Part shown: piece after piece, positions 8,489 to 17,494 of the stretch
Numbering within the stretch: the first letter of the stretch is position 1
Layout: the number at the start of each line of letters is the position of its first letter
From: Bdellovibrio bacteriovorus str. Tiberius
GTDB lineage: Bacteria; Bdellovibrionota; Bdellovibrionia; Bdellovibrionales; Bdellovibrionaceae
DNA: 64,000 nt
Assembly: GCF_000317895.1 (NCBI RefSeq)
Contig: NC_019567.1
Location: 558,001-622,000 of the forward strand
Direction of reading: 5' to 3'
Program-made: the position numbers and the translations under genes
The notes under the pieces: model-generated
Told to the model about the DNA's origin: nothing
What the model saw: the letters and a program-made list of their open reading frames with translations, nothing else
Databases searched by the model: none

Positions 8489-9874
8489 TTGGAACTGCAA
8501 AACTTTATCGGAGGGGCGTTTGTCCCTTCCGACAGTCAGAAAACCTTCGCAAAAATTTCTCCTTTTGATGGCACGGAACTGGCGCGTGTGACTGCGTCCG
8601 ACGCCATGGATGTGATCAAAGCCATCCAGTCCGCAAAAAAAGCCGCACCCGTGATGAAGGAACTTTCTTTGTCGGACCGTGCTTCTTTGTTGTTGAAGCT
8701 GGCTTCAGCGCTGGAAGAAAAATCCTCTGATTATGCCTATCAGGAAGCTCTTCATCAGGGCTTACCGCAAAGTTTTGTTCTGCAGCACAGTCTGCTTCCG
8801 GCTGTCAAAGTTCTTAAAGACGTGGCGGCAAGTTTGAATCAGCCTTTGTCAGCTCAGGTGCTGCCTCAGCCCGTGGGCCTTGTGGGCATCATCGCTTCGT
8901 GGAATCTGTCTTTGCTTTTGGTTATTGAACGAATGGCCCCGGCTTTGGCTGCGGGAAATGTGTGCGTGGTGAAGATCTCGGATCTTTCGCCGGTCACAGC
9001 ACAAATTCTGGGCGAGGCTTTGCAAAAAGCGGAGGTTCCGGCAGGTGCGGTGTCTTTGCTTCAAGGCGATGCCGAAGTCGGAAAAATCGTGGCAGGGCAC
9101 CCCAGCATTCACGCGGTGACGGCGGTGGGAAAGACCTCCACCATGGAACAAATTGCCAAAGCGGGTCTTTCGCAGTTTAAGAAAATGCAACTGGCCGGCA
9201 GTGTGAAGAATTCTTCCGTGGTGTTGGCCGGGACGGATTATCAGGCGCAAATGCCTGAGATCATGAAATCCTTCCTGTTGGGGCAAGGACAGCTTTGCTG
9301 GAACAGTTCTCGTTTGTTCCTTTTGGAATCCATGTCGACTGAATTTATTGAAGCGATGAAGGCTTATCTTGATAAGCTGGAACCTTTGATGGACCCGAAA
9401 GGCAATTCCCCATGGACGCCACTGATCACGTCAGCTCGGCGCGAAGAATTGCAGAAGAAAGTTCAGGAAGGCAAAGTCGAACACGGCAAAGTTCTTTCCG
9501 GTGGCGACAGCGGTCCGGGCACGGGCTTTCACATGAAGCCGGTGATGATGCTGGATTTGCCAAACTGTTCGGTTCTGCAACAGGATGAATTGCAGGGGCC
9601 TTTGTTCCTGATGACTCCGGTCAAATATCAGCATGAAATTCTGAAATGGGCGAACACGTCTTACCTGGCTCAGTCCGCGGTGGTCTGGGGTCCTCAGGAA
9701 AAACTGGCTAAGGTGGTTTCGCAATTGGATTGCGCGCAAGTGTGGCTGAATCAATGGCAGCCCAATTCCGAAAGCAATGTGTTTGGATTCAAACAATCCA
9801 GCTTCGGAAATCCAGACCGGGCCTGGTCAGGCACCTTCTATTCGGATGTTAAGATCTTGACGGGGACACTGTAA
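8489..9874 (+). CDS. Aldehyde dehydrogenase superfamily protein, atypical active site
   Basis: 461 residues from a TTG at 8489 preceded by AGGA. The fold is that of NAD(P)-dependent aldehyde dehydrogenases. The oxyanion-hole Asn is in ASWNLSL and the nucleophilic Cys270 in GQLCWNSSR. The general-base Glu of the usual ELGG motif is Gln234 here (QLAGS), and the residues around the Cys differ from canonical GQxCTAxxR. The enzyme may be impaired, or it may catalyse acyl transfer or esterase-type chemistry. It begins 8 bp after the che operon and may ride on the same transcript, but no functional link to chemotaxis is evident. Confidence 0.8.
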   Translation: MELQNFIGGAFVPSDSQKTFAKISPFDGTELARVTASDAMDVIKAIQSAKKAAPVMKELSLSDRASLLLKLASALEEKSSDYAYQEALHQGLPQSFVLQHSLLPAVKVLKDVAASLNQPLSAQVLPQPVGLVGIIASWNLSLLLVIERMAPALAAGNVCVVKISDLSPVTAQILGEALQKAEVPAGAVSLLQGDAEVGKIVAGHPSIHAVTAVGKTSTMEQIAKAGLSQFKKMQLAGSVKNSSVVLAGTDYQAQMPEIMKSFLLGQGQLCWNSSRLFLLESMSTEFIEAMKAYLDKLEPLMDPKGNSPWTPLITSARREELQKKVQEGKVEHGKVLSGGDSGPGTGFHMKPVMMLDLPNCSVLQQDELQGPLFLMTPVKYQHEILKWANTSYLAQSAVVWGPQEKLAKVVSQLDCAQVWLNQWQPNSESNVFGFKQSSFGNPDRAWSGTFYSDVKILTGTL

Positions 9875-9901
9875 CGTCAAAGAGGTGACGAAATCCCCGT
9901 C
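9859..9901 (+). terminator. Nested inverted repeat across the ALDH stop
   Basis: GACGGGGA (9859-9866) pairs with TCCCCGTC (9894-9901), and inside it CGTCA (9875-9879) pairs with TGACG (9886-9890). The ALDH stop codon lies within the outer arm's loop. There is no T-run, so this is a weak terminator or an mRNA 3'-end stabiliser between convergent genes. Confidence 0.4.
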
Positions 9902-9918
9902 GAAAAGTTGACCGGACC

Positions 9919-10125
9919 CTAGTTCAGAATATGGGTGCGGTTGCGGGTTTTGACTTCGCAATGAGGGCAGAAAGCCTCTTCCTTCACTTCAGAAACTTCA
10001 CGGTCGGCAATGTGTTTTAGCTCCAGTACAGTGCCGCAAAGTATGCAATTGTTTTGGGAAATGATGAACTCACGGTGTTGTGGAGAGTCCGCTTTTTCAA
10101 AGTAGTTGATCTTGTTGTAATTCAT
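9919..10125 (-). CDS. Small zinc-ribbon-like protein
   Basis: 68 residues with two CxxC pairs, CILC near residue 28 and CPHC near residue 54, about 22 residues apart. That arrangement suggests a single bound zinc (treble-clef or ribbon). No other domain is recognisable. It is a lone minus-strand gene between the ALDH gene and a plus-strand lipoprotein. A role in nucleic-acid or protein binding is possible but unsupported. ATG at 10125 is the only reasonable start. Confidence 0.55.
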   Translation of the reverse strand: MNYNKINYFEKADSPQHREFIISQNNCILCGTVLELKHIADREVSEVKEEAFCPHCEVKTRNRTHILN

Positions 10126-10316
10126 GCGCCTCTAATCCTTGGCAGTTCATCGTCATCCTGACGAAGTCTCTTTCCCAGAGCATCTCTGTGCCACTGCAAA
10201 ACCCGTTCACAGGCCAAGGTCCGGAATCCGCTCACGACAACCCGTTATATCCAACAGGCCCCGGGCCGTAACTTGTAAGGCCCCTTTGCGATCTACAAAC
10301 TTCGAAAGGGTTCGAT

Positions 10317-11252
10317 ATGAAGTACGGAATGAATGGAATTTTAGTGGCTGCCTTGGCTTTAACTGCAGGTTGTGTGGAAGTGCGGGACAAAGAAGATGCC
10401 ACCCCTGTAAAGCCCATGGTTCAGGTTAACAAAGTCAGCCGCATGGTCGTGGACGGCGAGATGTACTTGTTTAACGGCGCTTTCCTGACCCGACCGGAGC
10501 TGGAGCTTGAATTGCGAAAAGCCCCCAAAATCTGGCCGGTGGAGGAACTGGAGTTTCACTATAAAGAAGTCATTCTGAAAAAGAACGCCGTCATCTATAC
10601 CATGGGTCATCGCGTGCGCTGGCATATCGATCGCCTTGAATCCGACGGGGCAAGAATCCAAACACTATCGCCCGAGTTCAAAGCTGGTGTTGGACAAGCC
10701 GGACGCCACGGCGGACATATTCTTTTGGATGTGGGAACGGCCAAGGGATCTTTGCGAATTCAAATGCTGGGTCAGGACGGTGGCGCCGGTAAAGCCGGCG
10801 CAGCACCTGATGAATCCATGCGCGGACTTGCTGGAGAAAATGGAAAATTCAGTCTGTGCGCGAATTCCGGCGAACACTTTGAAAGGGCTAGCGGAAAAGA
10901 TGGCAGTAAAGGCCATCAGGGGAAATCCGGCAGTAATGGTTCTTCAGGTGGTGACAGTGGCACTTTGGAAGTGACGATTCAATCGGGCAAAGAGTTTCAA
11001 TTGAATCACTTTCGCAGCGCAGGCCTTGGTGGTACTGGTGGGGCAGGGGGCAAAGGCGGTCTTGGCGGCGCTGGCGGCAAGGCGATGGGCATGGTGAGAG
11101 GGGCGGATGGTACATTTATGCCCTGTGCATTCAAAGCTCGCGAAGGAAAGCAAGGCCTGGATGGCAGTGTGGGTGCGAGCGGGCTGCCGGGCAATCCTGG
11201 CGCTGAGCAATCCCTCTGCATCACCCGTCAGCAGGTCATCGAATGTATCTAA
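10317..11252 (+). CDS. Collagen-like Gly-rich lipoprotein
   Basis: 311 residues with a lipoprotein signal peptide (lipobox LTAGC, Cys near 19). The first half is ordinary mixed sequence. From about residue 120 it becomes rich in Gly-X-Y-like repeats, such as GGTGGAGGKGGLGGAGGK, GLDGSVGASGLPGNPGAEQ and GQDGGAGKAGAAP, broken by non-repetitive segments with scattered Cys. This suggests a surface-anchored fibrous or collagen-like domain. The 190-bp region upstream (10126-10316) contains GC-rich short inverted repeats but no clear promoter. The 3' end overlaps the convergent kinase gene by 4 bp. Function is unknown. Confidence 0.65.
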   Translation: MKYGMNGILVAALALTAGCVEVRDKEDATPVKPMVQVNKVSRMVVDGEMYLFNGAFLTRPELELELRKAPKIWPVEELEFHYKEVILKKNAVIYTMGHRVRWHIDRLESDGARIQTLSPEFKAGVGQAGRHGGHILLDVGTAKGSLRIQMLGQDGGAGKAGAAPDESMRGLAGENGKFSLCANSGEHFERASGKDGSKGHQGKSGSNGSSGGDSGTLEVTIQSGKEFQLNHFRSAGLGGTGGAGGKGGLGGAGGKAMGMVRGADGTFMPCAFKAREGKQGLDGSVGASGLPGNPGAEQSLCITRQQVIECI

Positions 11253-13249
11253 ATGGTTTCCATTGAATAATTTAAAATGGTCTGAATCAGTGCCTCAACC
11301 TGCACGGGTTTCGTCAGATAGTCCGTGCAGCCCGCCTCAAGACAGCGGTCACGATCGTCTTTCATCGCATGCGCCGTCAGGGCGATAATTGGTTTGGAGT
11401 AACCGGCCTGACGCAGTTTTCGGGTGGCCGTATAGCCATCCATCACGGGCATCTGAATGTCCATCAGGATGATATCAAATTCTTTCTCAAGCGCTTTGGT
11501 CAGACCTTCCTGACCGTTGGTGGCCAAGGTCAGATTCGCTCCACGTTTCGCCAGCATTCTTTGAATTAACAAACGGTTGTCTTCAACGTCATCCACCAAA
11601 AGGATCGAGGTGGAAGACAGCTGCTTCCCAAGGTGAACTTCTTTGGGCGGGGCTGGGGCGACTTTCACCGTGTGAATCTTTGGAATATCCAGAGCGATCT
11701 TCACACTGAAGGTGCAGCCCTTGCCGGGCTCAGATTCTTCCAGAACCACATCGCCACCCATCATCTGCGCCAGACGGCGCGATAGCACCAGGCCCAGTCC
11801 GGTGCCTTCGTATTTGCGCGAAACCGAGTTGTCGATCTGCGAAAAAGCCTGGAACAGATTGGATCTTTGCGACGGAGAAATCCCCACGCCGGTGTCTTTG
11901 ATGGTGAAAAGCAGGTTGTTGCCAGAGATTTCATAGGTCATGCGCACATAACCCTGCTCGGTAAACTTGATGGCGTTACCGATGATGTTCGTCAGAATCT
12001 GGCGCAGGCGCAAAGGGTCGGTGCGGATCATGTCCGGCACGATCCCACGGCGGTTGAATTCAACGTGCACAGGCTTGTCGCCCACGCGGGCCACCATCAG
12101 AATATGCAGGTCTTCCAGCAGAGAATTCAGATTCACCGGGTGGCTTTGCATTTCCAGATGTCCGGCTTCCACTTTCGAAAGATCCAGAATGTCGTTGATG
12201 ATGCGGGTCAGGTGTTCCCCGGTGCGGTGAATGATGTTCACGTACTGCAGACGTTCGCTTTCATCCAGGTGGGATTCCTTCAGCAAATCTGAAAAACCAA
12301 TGATCGCAGCCAGAGGTGTGCGGATCTCGTGGGACATGTTGGCCAGGAACAGACTTTTCAGCTGACTGGCTTGTTCGGCTTGCTGTCGTTCGCCGATACT
12401 GCTGCTCAGATGGTGGGCCATCAGATTGATGGACTCGGCCAGTTGTCCCAGCTCATCACCGGAACGAACCGGCACATGAACATCAAAGCGTCCTTCACCG
12501 ACTTCGTGGGCCGCATTGTTCAGTTCGGAAAGGCCTTTGGAAAGATTGCGGCTGAAACTGATCGTCAGGAAAAGACCGGTGCCTTCCACAATCAGCACGG
12601 CAAAGATCAGCGTGACCATCAGCATGTTTTCCAGCCAGCGCGAGCCTTCCCCCAGAGTGTAAGAAAAGGACGCTTCCAGAATTGTTAGACGATCATTCAG
12701 ATCATCCACACTGTTCAGAGCCTTGAAGATTTCAGATTCGGGCGCATTTCTTTGAATCAGGGTGTGCAGATTTTTACCCATCACAATCAGCTCTTGAGTC
12801 ATCTGGTCACCTTCGCGCCAGATCTCTAGGGCTTTTTTCACGTGTTTGAAATTATGGAATCTTAAAACCAGGGAAATGACGCCGGGGATGTCATCGGGAT
12901 GGACTTTTCCTTCCAGCAGACCCTCTTTGGCTTTTGCGGTGTCGGGTGGAACTTGTTCCAAAGCGTTGCGGGCTTTGCTGTCACCCAAAGGCACGCGCAC
13001 ATTTTCCTGGAAGATGGTGTAGAAATTCGGATCACGCGTGCGCGCATATTTGTGTAAAGTGATGACGGCGTCTTTTTGACCCTTCGACCACATGCTTTCG
13101 CCGGCCACGAAGGCGCGCACGGAAGACAAAGAATTCATGGCGAAATACAAAGTGAAAAGCTCCAGGGCAATAAGAAGTGCCATGACGCCGATAACGATAT
13201 ACAGCTTTTTTGCGACCGAAAGATATTTCCAGAAACGTCTGATACCCAT
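11249..13249 (-). CDS. Hybrid sensor histidine kinase with HAMP and receiver
   Basis: 666 residues. A first transmembrane helix lies at about 17-40 (LYIVIGVMALLIALELFTLY), then a periplasmic helical sensor of about 170 residues, then a second helix near 200-230. A HAMP linker follows, then HisKA with the phospho-His in NMSHEIRTPLAAIIG, then HATPase (NAIKFTEQGYV, DTGVGI, GTGLGL), then a C-terminal receiver with Asp in DIILMDIQMPVMDG. There is no separate output gene beside it, so phosphate probably flows to an unlinked HPt/regulator. It is monocistronic and convergent with the collagen-like lipoprotein gene. Confidence 0.9.
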   Translation of the reverse strand: MGIRRFWKYLSVAKKLYIVIGVMALLIALELFTLYFAMNSLSSVRAFVAGESMWSKGQKDAVITLHKYARTRDPNFYTIFQENVRVPLGDSKARNALEQVPPDTAKAKEGLLEGKVHPDDIPGVISLVLRFHNFKHVKKALEIWREGDQMTQELIVMGKNLHTLIQRNAPESEIFKALNSVDDLNDRLTILEASFSYTLGEGSRWLENMLMVTLIFAVLIVEGTGLFLTISFSRNLSKGLSELNNAAHEVGEGRFDVHVPVRSGDELGQLAESINLMAHHLSSSIGERQQAEQASQLKSLFLANMSHEIRTPLAAIIGFSDLLKESHLDESERLQYVNIIHRTGEHLTRIINDILDLSKVEAGHLEMQSHPVNLNSLLEDLHILMVARVGDKPVHVEFNRRGIVPDMIRTDPLRLRQILTNIIGNAIKFTEQGYVRMTYEISGNNLLFTIKDTGVGISPSQRSNLFQAFSQIDNSVSRKYEGTGLGLVLSRRLAQMMGGDVVLEESEPGKGCTFSVKIALDIPKIHTVKVAPAPPKEVHLGKQLSSTSILLVDDVEDNRLLIQRMLAKRGANLTLATNGQEGLTKALEKEFDIILMDIQMPVMDGYTATRKLRQAGYSKPIIALTAHAMKDDRDRCLEAGCTDYLTKPVQVEALIQTILNYSMETI

Positions 13250-13325
13250 GCGAGTAGTGTATCGACTAAATGGGCGATGAAATAAACAAAAATAATTTTT
13301 GACGGCGCTTCAGGACATAAGAAGG

Positions 13326-13351
13326 AAGACCCCGATAAATTTCAGGGTCTT
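13326..13351 (-). terminator. Terminator downstream of ddl
   Basis: AAGACCC (13326-13332) pairs with GGGTCTT (13345-13351). Read on the minus strand the hairpin follows the ddl stop and is trailed by CCTTCTT. It separates ddl from the hybrid kinase gene. Confidence 0.5.
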
Positions 13352-13372
13352 TAACGTGATCATTGCAGAAAG

Positions 13373-14470
13373 TTAATCCAAGTAGCTGGTTTTGAGGCTT
13401 TGCTCGCCTTCGAACTTTTCAAAGCCCAATTGGATTAGCTGAGAGATCAAATCTTTATAACTCAAACCCGTCGCTTCCCACATTTTTGGATACATTGAAA
13501 TCTTGGTAAAACCAGGAATGGTGTTGATTTCGTTGATGTACAAATCCCCATTCGGGCGAATGAAGAAGTCCACACGGGTCAAACCATCACAGCCCATGGC
13601 CTGATAGGTTTGTTCTGCCATTTTCTGCACGGCTTTGGTGGTTTCCGGTGAAAGCTCGGCCGGGATTTTCAGCAGGGCTCCGTTGTCATCGATGTACTTG
13701 GCTTCATAAGAATAGAATTCGTGCTGCGGGATCACCTCACCCGGCAAAGAGGCTTTCGGCGCATGGTTGTGACCCATGACGGAACATTCCACTTCGCGGC
13801 CCTGGATGAATTCTTCAGCCAGAACTTTGGTGTCGAACTGGAAGGCGTCTTTCAGTTTCACCACAAAGTCTTCAGCCGTTTTGATCTTATGAACACCGAC
13901 AGAAGAGCCCGCATTGGCCGGTTTGATAAAGAACGGGGAGCCCAGCTGTTTCACGATTTCGTTGTAATCATTTTTCTGATGCGGAGTCAGCAGCAGATAG
14001 CGGGCATTCGGGATTTTTGCCACCGCCAAAAGACGCTTCATGATCTCTTTGTCCATGCCGGCCGCTGAAGACCACACGCCACAACCCACAAATGGAAGCT
14101 GAACCATCTTAAACAGACCCTGGATCGTGCCGTCTTCGCCCATGGTTCCATGCAGAATAGGGAACGCCACATCCACTGCCGTTTTAGACTGATCTTTCAA
14201 AGAATAAAGAACCGGCTTGCCTTGCAAGGACATCAAAGCCACCGATTCTGCTTTGGATGGAAGGGCACTGTCAACAATCTTGGTCGCCTCAGTGAAAACA
14301 CCCATATCCGGGAAACGATACCAGCTGCCTTCTTTGCTGATGCCAATCAATACGGGCGTAAACTGATCCTTATCCAAAGCATCAGCCACATTCTTCGCTG
14401 AACGCAAAGAAACTTCATGCTCCGCAGATTTACCACCAAAAATCAAAGCCACAATTTTTTTCATACTCAA
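13373..14470 (-). CDS. ddl: D-alanine--D-alanine ligase
   Basis: 365 residues, the usual length for Ddl. This cytoplasmic ATP-grasp enzyme joins two D-Ala for the peptidoglycan stem peptide. Visible signatures include [15 protein letters not shown] at the N-terminus, [14 protein letters not shown], the ATP-grasp segment [15 protein letters not shown], then [22 protein letters not shown] with the metal ligands. The start at 14470 gives a normal N-terminus. It lies 57 bp after elbB on the same strand, with its own terminator downstream. No sign of a vancomycin-type (D-Lac) specificity was assessed. Confidence 0.95.
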   Translation of the reverse strand: MSMKKIVALIFGGKSAEHEVSLRSAKNVADALDKDQFTPVLIGISKEGSWYRFPDMGVFTEATKIVDSALPSKAESVALMSLQGKPVLYSLKDQSKTAVDVAFPILHGTMGEDGTIQGLFKMVQLPFVGCGVWSSAAGMDKEIMKRLLAVAKIPNARYLLLTPHQKNDYNEIVKQLGSPFFIKPANAGSSVGVHKIKTAEDFVVKLKDAFQFDTKVLAEEFIQGREVECSVMGHNHAPKASLPGEVIPQHEFYSYEAKYIDDNGALLKIPAELSPETTKAVQKMAEQTYQAMGCDGLTRVDFFIRPNGDLYINEINTIPGFTKISMYPKMWEATGLSYKDLISQLIQLGFEKFEGEQSLKTSYLD

Positions 14471-14527
14471 AATCCTCTAACGTCCTACGACCTGTTTCCT
14501 ACGCCAATTCCCAATATCTAATATCCA

Positions 14528-15181
14528 CTAAGCCCATTCCACGATTTCGTGGGCCAAACCAAAGATGCCGGCAAAGACTTCATTTGGTTTTGCATCTCCG
14601 TACATATAAGCCGGAGTCGTTACAACTTTTCTTTCGCGGTCGGTGATATAATCATTCACCGGGCATTCTTCGTGAATGGCACCGGTTTTCTGAATTTCTG
14701 CCGCGGTGGCAGCGTCATCACCAATGGTCACAGTGACCTTTTTGTCGCCCAGAACTTTGGCCACCAGAACCGGAGCAATACAAAGAGCTCCGATTGGTTT
14801 GCTGGCCGAATGGAACTCCAGAATCACACGTTTTACATCCGGATTCACGTCACACTGAGCGCCTTTTTCAGCCCAGTTGCTCAGATTCTTCGCAGCGCCA
14901 TAGCCACCGGGGAACACAACCGCATCAAAGTCTTTGGCGTGAAGTTTATCCAGGCTTTGGATGTCACCGCGAGCGATGCGGGCCGCTTCAGTCAGCAGAC
15001 TGCGTTTTTCGTTTTGGGCTTCGCCATTGATGTGATTGGTGATGGGAATCTGAATGTCAGGTGCGAAGCAGTGAACTTCGGCACCAGCCTGGTGAAGGCC
15101 GATCAACAAACTGACGGATTCAGTGATTTCACTTCCGTCGCGGTGACCGCAGCCGGAAAGTACAACGGCAATTTTTTTCAT
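14528..15181 (-). CDS. elbB: ElbB-type isoprenoid biosynthesis glyoxalase (DJ-1/PfpI superfamily)
   Basis: 217 residues, close to the usual ElbB length. The DJ-1/PfpI nucleophile elbow appears as GALCIAPVL (Cys134), and the protein has the VLSGCGHRDGSEI N-terminus and the FPGGYGAAKNL loop characteristic of ElbB. Family members have glyoxalase III-like activity; the link to isoprenoid synthesis is historical and weak. The ATG at 15181 is directly preceded by a perfect 9-bp hairpin that contains the Shine-Dalgarno. It is probably in an operon with the lipoprotein and GNAT genes upstream and ddl downstream. Confidence 0.88.
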   Translation of the reverse strand: MKKIAVVLSGCGHRDGSEITESVSLLIGLHQAGAEVHCFAPDIQIPITNHINGEAQNEKRSLLTEAARIARGDIQSLDKLHAKDFDAVVFPGGYGAAKNLSNWAEKGAQCDVNPDVKRVILEFHSASKPIGALCIAPVLVAKVLGDKKVTVTIGDDAATAAEIQKTGAIHEECPVNDYITDRERKVVTTPAYMYGDAKPNEVFAGIFGLAHEIVEWA

Positions 15182-15202
15182 AAAACCTCCACAGGAGGTT
15201 TT
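15182..15202 (-). promoter_or_regulatory. Hairpin sequestering the elbB ribosome-binding site
   Basis: On the minus strand AAAACCTCC, a 3-nt loop and GGAGGTTTT lead straight into the ATG of elbB. The 9-bp perfect stem buries GGAGG. The same hairpin plus U-run could act as a weak terminator for the upstream lipoprotein gene. Either use would make elbB expression conditional. Confidence 0.6.
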
Positions 15203-15247
15203 AGCCTACAAGATTCACCAGGTGTTGGCAACGAATCGCGGGGCGGA

Positions 15248-16117
15248 CTAGGTGCCGCCCGGTTTATAATTTTTCAATCGAGTGCAGACGGTCACGAGAG
15301 CTTTTTGTGATCCGGCTTGCGCCAGCGCACGATAGCAGTAGTCAGTCACACGGGAAAAGAATGGCAGGTCCGGAGTAATGGAGATGCTGTAATTGACCTT
15401 CTGCTTCTCTGTGGTTTCACCTTTTTTATAGTAAGCAGCCCAGTCAAATGAAACGGTTTTCACTTTCATGGTGCAGTTGGCAAGTCCACCGCAGTTGGCC
15501 TGAGTTTTCATCAGATCCGGAGCCGGACGCATTTCTTCCGTCACCTGCAGGTTGGAACACTTCACCTCGCAGCTGTCATAGCCAAGAGTTTCCGTGCAGA
15601 TTTTCATCTGGTCACTTGTCAGCTGGCAGGCATAAGCCAAGCCAATCAGGCGCTCAAAACCCAGGGACATTTGCAGGTCGTCGGCTTTGGCAGAGATTTC
15701 ACCTTTCAGTTTCGGACCACGGGCGAAGACTTCCATCGCCGGTTCAGCTTTGGTGACTGAGCGGTGGTCTTCGCGGGTGGACTGCTGGGTGTTGCCGTCA
15801 GAGGTCAAAGACTCGGTCTGGTACAGATACGTGTACAGCCAGTCATTGGTGCGCTCTTCTTTTTTGGAAATGGTGATGCCTTCCTGCAAAAGCATGCGGT
15901 CTTCGCCAGTTTCAATTTTTCGGAAGGTCTGCTGCAGCAGGAAATCGTTCGGAGTCATGGTCATCGGGTCCGCAGAACCCCAGGCTTCAGACAAAGAGTC
16001 CTGAACCTGCGCCAATGATGACGGGTTTTCTTCTTCTTCCAGTTCCGGGGTTTTAATACATGACACGGCCGTCGCCGCCAGAAGCAGCGGCAACAGGGGT
16101 TTTAAAAATCGGTTCAT
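15248..16117 (-). CDS. Lipoprotein of unknown function
   Basis: 289 residues from the ATG at 16117, chosen because MNRFLKPLLPLLLAATAVSC is a textbook lipoprotein signal with lipobox AVSC. Upstream in-frame codons would add non-signal residues. The start overlaps the GNAT stop (ATGA), so the two are translationally coupled. The mature part is acidic, with six or more Cys in the second half (CQLTSDQMKIC, CEVKC, CGGLANC), probably disulphide-bonded in the periplasm or on the outer membrane. I do not recognise a domain. Confidence 0.7.
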   Translation of the reverse strand: MNRFLKPLLPLLLAATAVSCIKTPELEEEENPSSLAQVQDSLSEAWGSADPMTMTPNDFLLQQTFRKIETGEDRMLLQEGITISKKEERTNDWLYTYLYQTESLTSDGNTQQSTREDHRSVTKAEPAMEVFARGPKLKGEISAKADDLQMSLGFERLIGLAYACQLTSDQMKICTETLGYDSCEVKCSNLQVTEEMRPAPDLMKTQANCGGLANCTMKVKTVSFDWAAYYKKGETTEKQKVNYSISITPDLPFFSRVTDYCYRALAQAGSQKALVTVCTRLKNYKPGGT

Positions 16118-17205
16118 ATAGAGTCCCATCCCCAGATCCACAGATTCAGTGGCAGAATTTTTTCAAGTTTGATCGCGGTTTCTTCTTTAAAGATGCCCAA
16201 GCCACGGAAGTCCACCGGGCCAAACAGCAGGCGCACCATGTCTGTTTCGTTGTTGATCGTGTAAAGATCCTGACCCACTCCAAAGACAAAGTGATTCGGA
16301 TGTTTTTCCAGAACGATGTCGGCAATGCCTTCAGCGCGGAACGCACGTTTGATCTTGGCGGCCAGCTGGTCAAAGTTCACCAGCTTGATCATGCCCAGAT
16401 AGCCGTGATTCATTGTCACGTCTTTGGTTTGCAAAGCCTGGATCAGGTTCGTTGCGTGGCGCGGGCAGATGATTGTGTAAGGCTGATCTTTTTGCGCACG
16501 GATGAATGCAAACAGCGCCATCAGTTTTGAAACCGAGCCGCCCCATTCATGGATATAGCCACCCAGATCCGCACCCTTGCCTTCGATCGCATAAGCTGCC
16601 AGCTGACCGTTCGGTTCCCAGGCGGTGTATACTTTTGTTTGCGGGATTGAGAGGAACTTTCTGGTTTCCTCAATCGTGCGCACAGAATTTACTGAATGAG
16701 CCGCATAAAGGCGGTAAATCGCATCCGGTGACACTTTGTTGTCGGTAGAGAAGCGCAGGTTGATCGGCGGAACATCAAAGTTTTCCTCGATCACAAAGCT
16801 GACTTCAGATCCCGCCAGTTCAAAGCCCATGCGGCGGTAGAAATCAAATAGGTCCGTCCAAAGAATCGCGATGTCACAGGATTGCTCGGTCGCGGATTTC
16901 AGGCAGTCGTTGATGATCTGGGTGCTGTAACCCTGACCCTGGTGCTGATCGTCGGTGACGACAGAACCAATCGCTCCCACCTTAAAGATCACATGGGGGC
17001 TTTTAATGATAAGAGGTTTCATAACCGCGTGCGATAGTACGGAACCCTCATCGGCGATGATACGCATATTATGCAAGTTGTTAGAGGAAAAGGCCGTTGG
17101 ATATTCCGCAGCAATGGACCAAGCGGCATCATTGCGAAGCTTTTTATTGAGGAAATCCAAAACCTGAGGAAGCTCAGCTTCCAGGGGGGAACGAGGTCCT
17201 TCCAT
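16114..17205 (-). CDS. GNAT-family N-acetyltransferase
   Basis: 363 residues. The acetyl-CoA-binding motif A is visible as VVTDDQHQGQGYSTQII at about residues 82-98, in an N-terminal GNAT domain. The C-terminal half (about 190-363) is probably a second, degenerate acyltransferase-like domain, as in two-domain GNAT proteins. The substrate is unknown. AAGGAG at 17211-17216 (minus strand) precedes the ATG, and the large hairpin element begins immediately upstream, so the 5' leader may contain it. The downstream lipoprotein gene overlaps by 4 bp. Confidence 0.75.
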   Translation of the reverse strand: MEGPRSPLEAELPQVLDFLNKKLRNDAAWSIAAEYPTAFSSNNLHNMRIIADEGSVLSHAVMKPLIIKSPHVIFKVGAIGSVVTDDQHQGQGYSTQIINDCLKSATEQSCDIAILWTDLFDFYRRMGFELAGSEVSFVIEENFDVPPINLRFSTDNKVSPDAIYRLYAAHSVNSVRTIEETRKFLSIPQTKVYTAWEPNGQLAAYAIEGKGADLGGYIHEWGGSVSKLMALFAFIRAQKDQPYTIICPRHATNLIQALQTKDVTMNHGYLGMIKLVNFDQLAAKIKRAFRAEGIADIVLEKHPNHFVFGVGQDLYTINNETDMVRLLFGPVDFRGLGIFKEETAIKLEKILPLNLWIWGWDSI

Positions 17206-17217
17206 GAACTCTCCTTA

Positions 17218-17357
17218 TATCTACATAGAGCGCCCCAGAGGGTCTTTAGGACCAAACCGCTTCGGACACATCCTCGCGGACGTGGTCCCTTTCGGGACCT
17301 ACTGCTGCGGAACTTGCGGTTTGTTCCTAAAGGCCCTCTGGGGCTCATATATAGATA
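17218..17357. repeat. Large imperfect inverted repeat / structured RNA element
   Basis: The left arm TATCTA (17218-17223) pairs with TAGATA (17352-17357). The 20-nt arm at 17232-17251 (GCCCCAGAGGG then CTTTAGGA) pairs with 17325-17344, with only one G-U pair. AAACCGC (17254-17260) pairs with GCGGTTT (17316-17322). The 55-nt apex holds a perfect GGTCCC-TTTC-GGGACC hairpin (17284-17299). It fills the space between the divergent GNAT and ferredoxin genes. It may be a small RNA, a shared regulatory leader or a non-autonomous mobile element. The class is unknown. Confidence 0.75.
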
Positions 17358-17494
17358 CTATACGAGGGACGGGGGGAGGACCCAGTGGGGACAGGAGAGG
17401 TCTTGAAAAATGCGACCCAAGTCGGGAAGGGGGTTTGACATCAAGGGCAAAAGCCTTATATTAAGGCGGCTTGGCCCCCCTAAGGAGATTCGTA

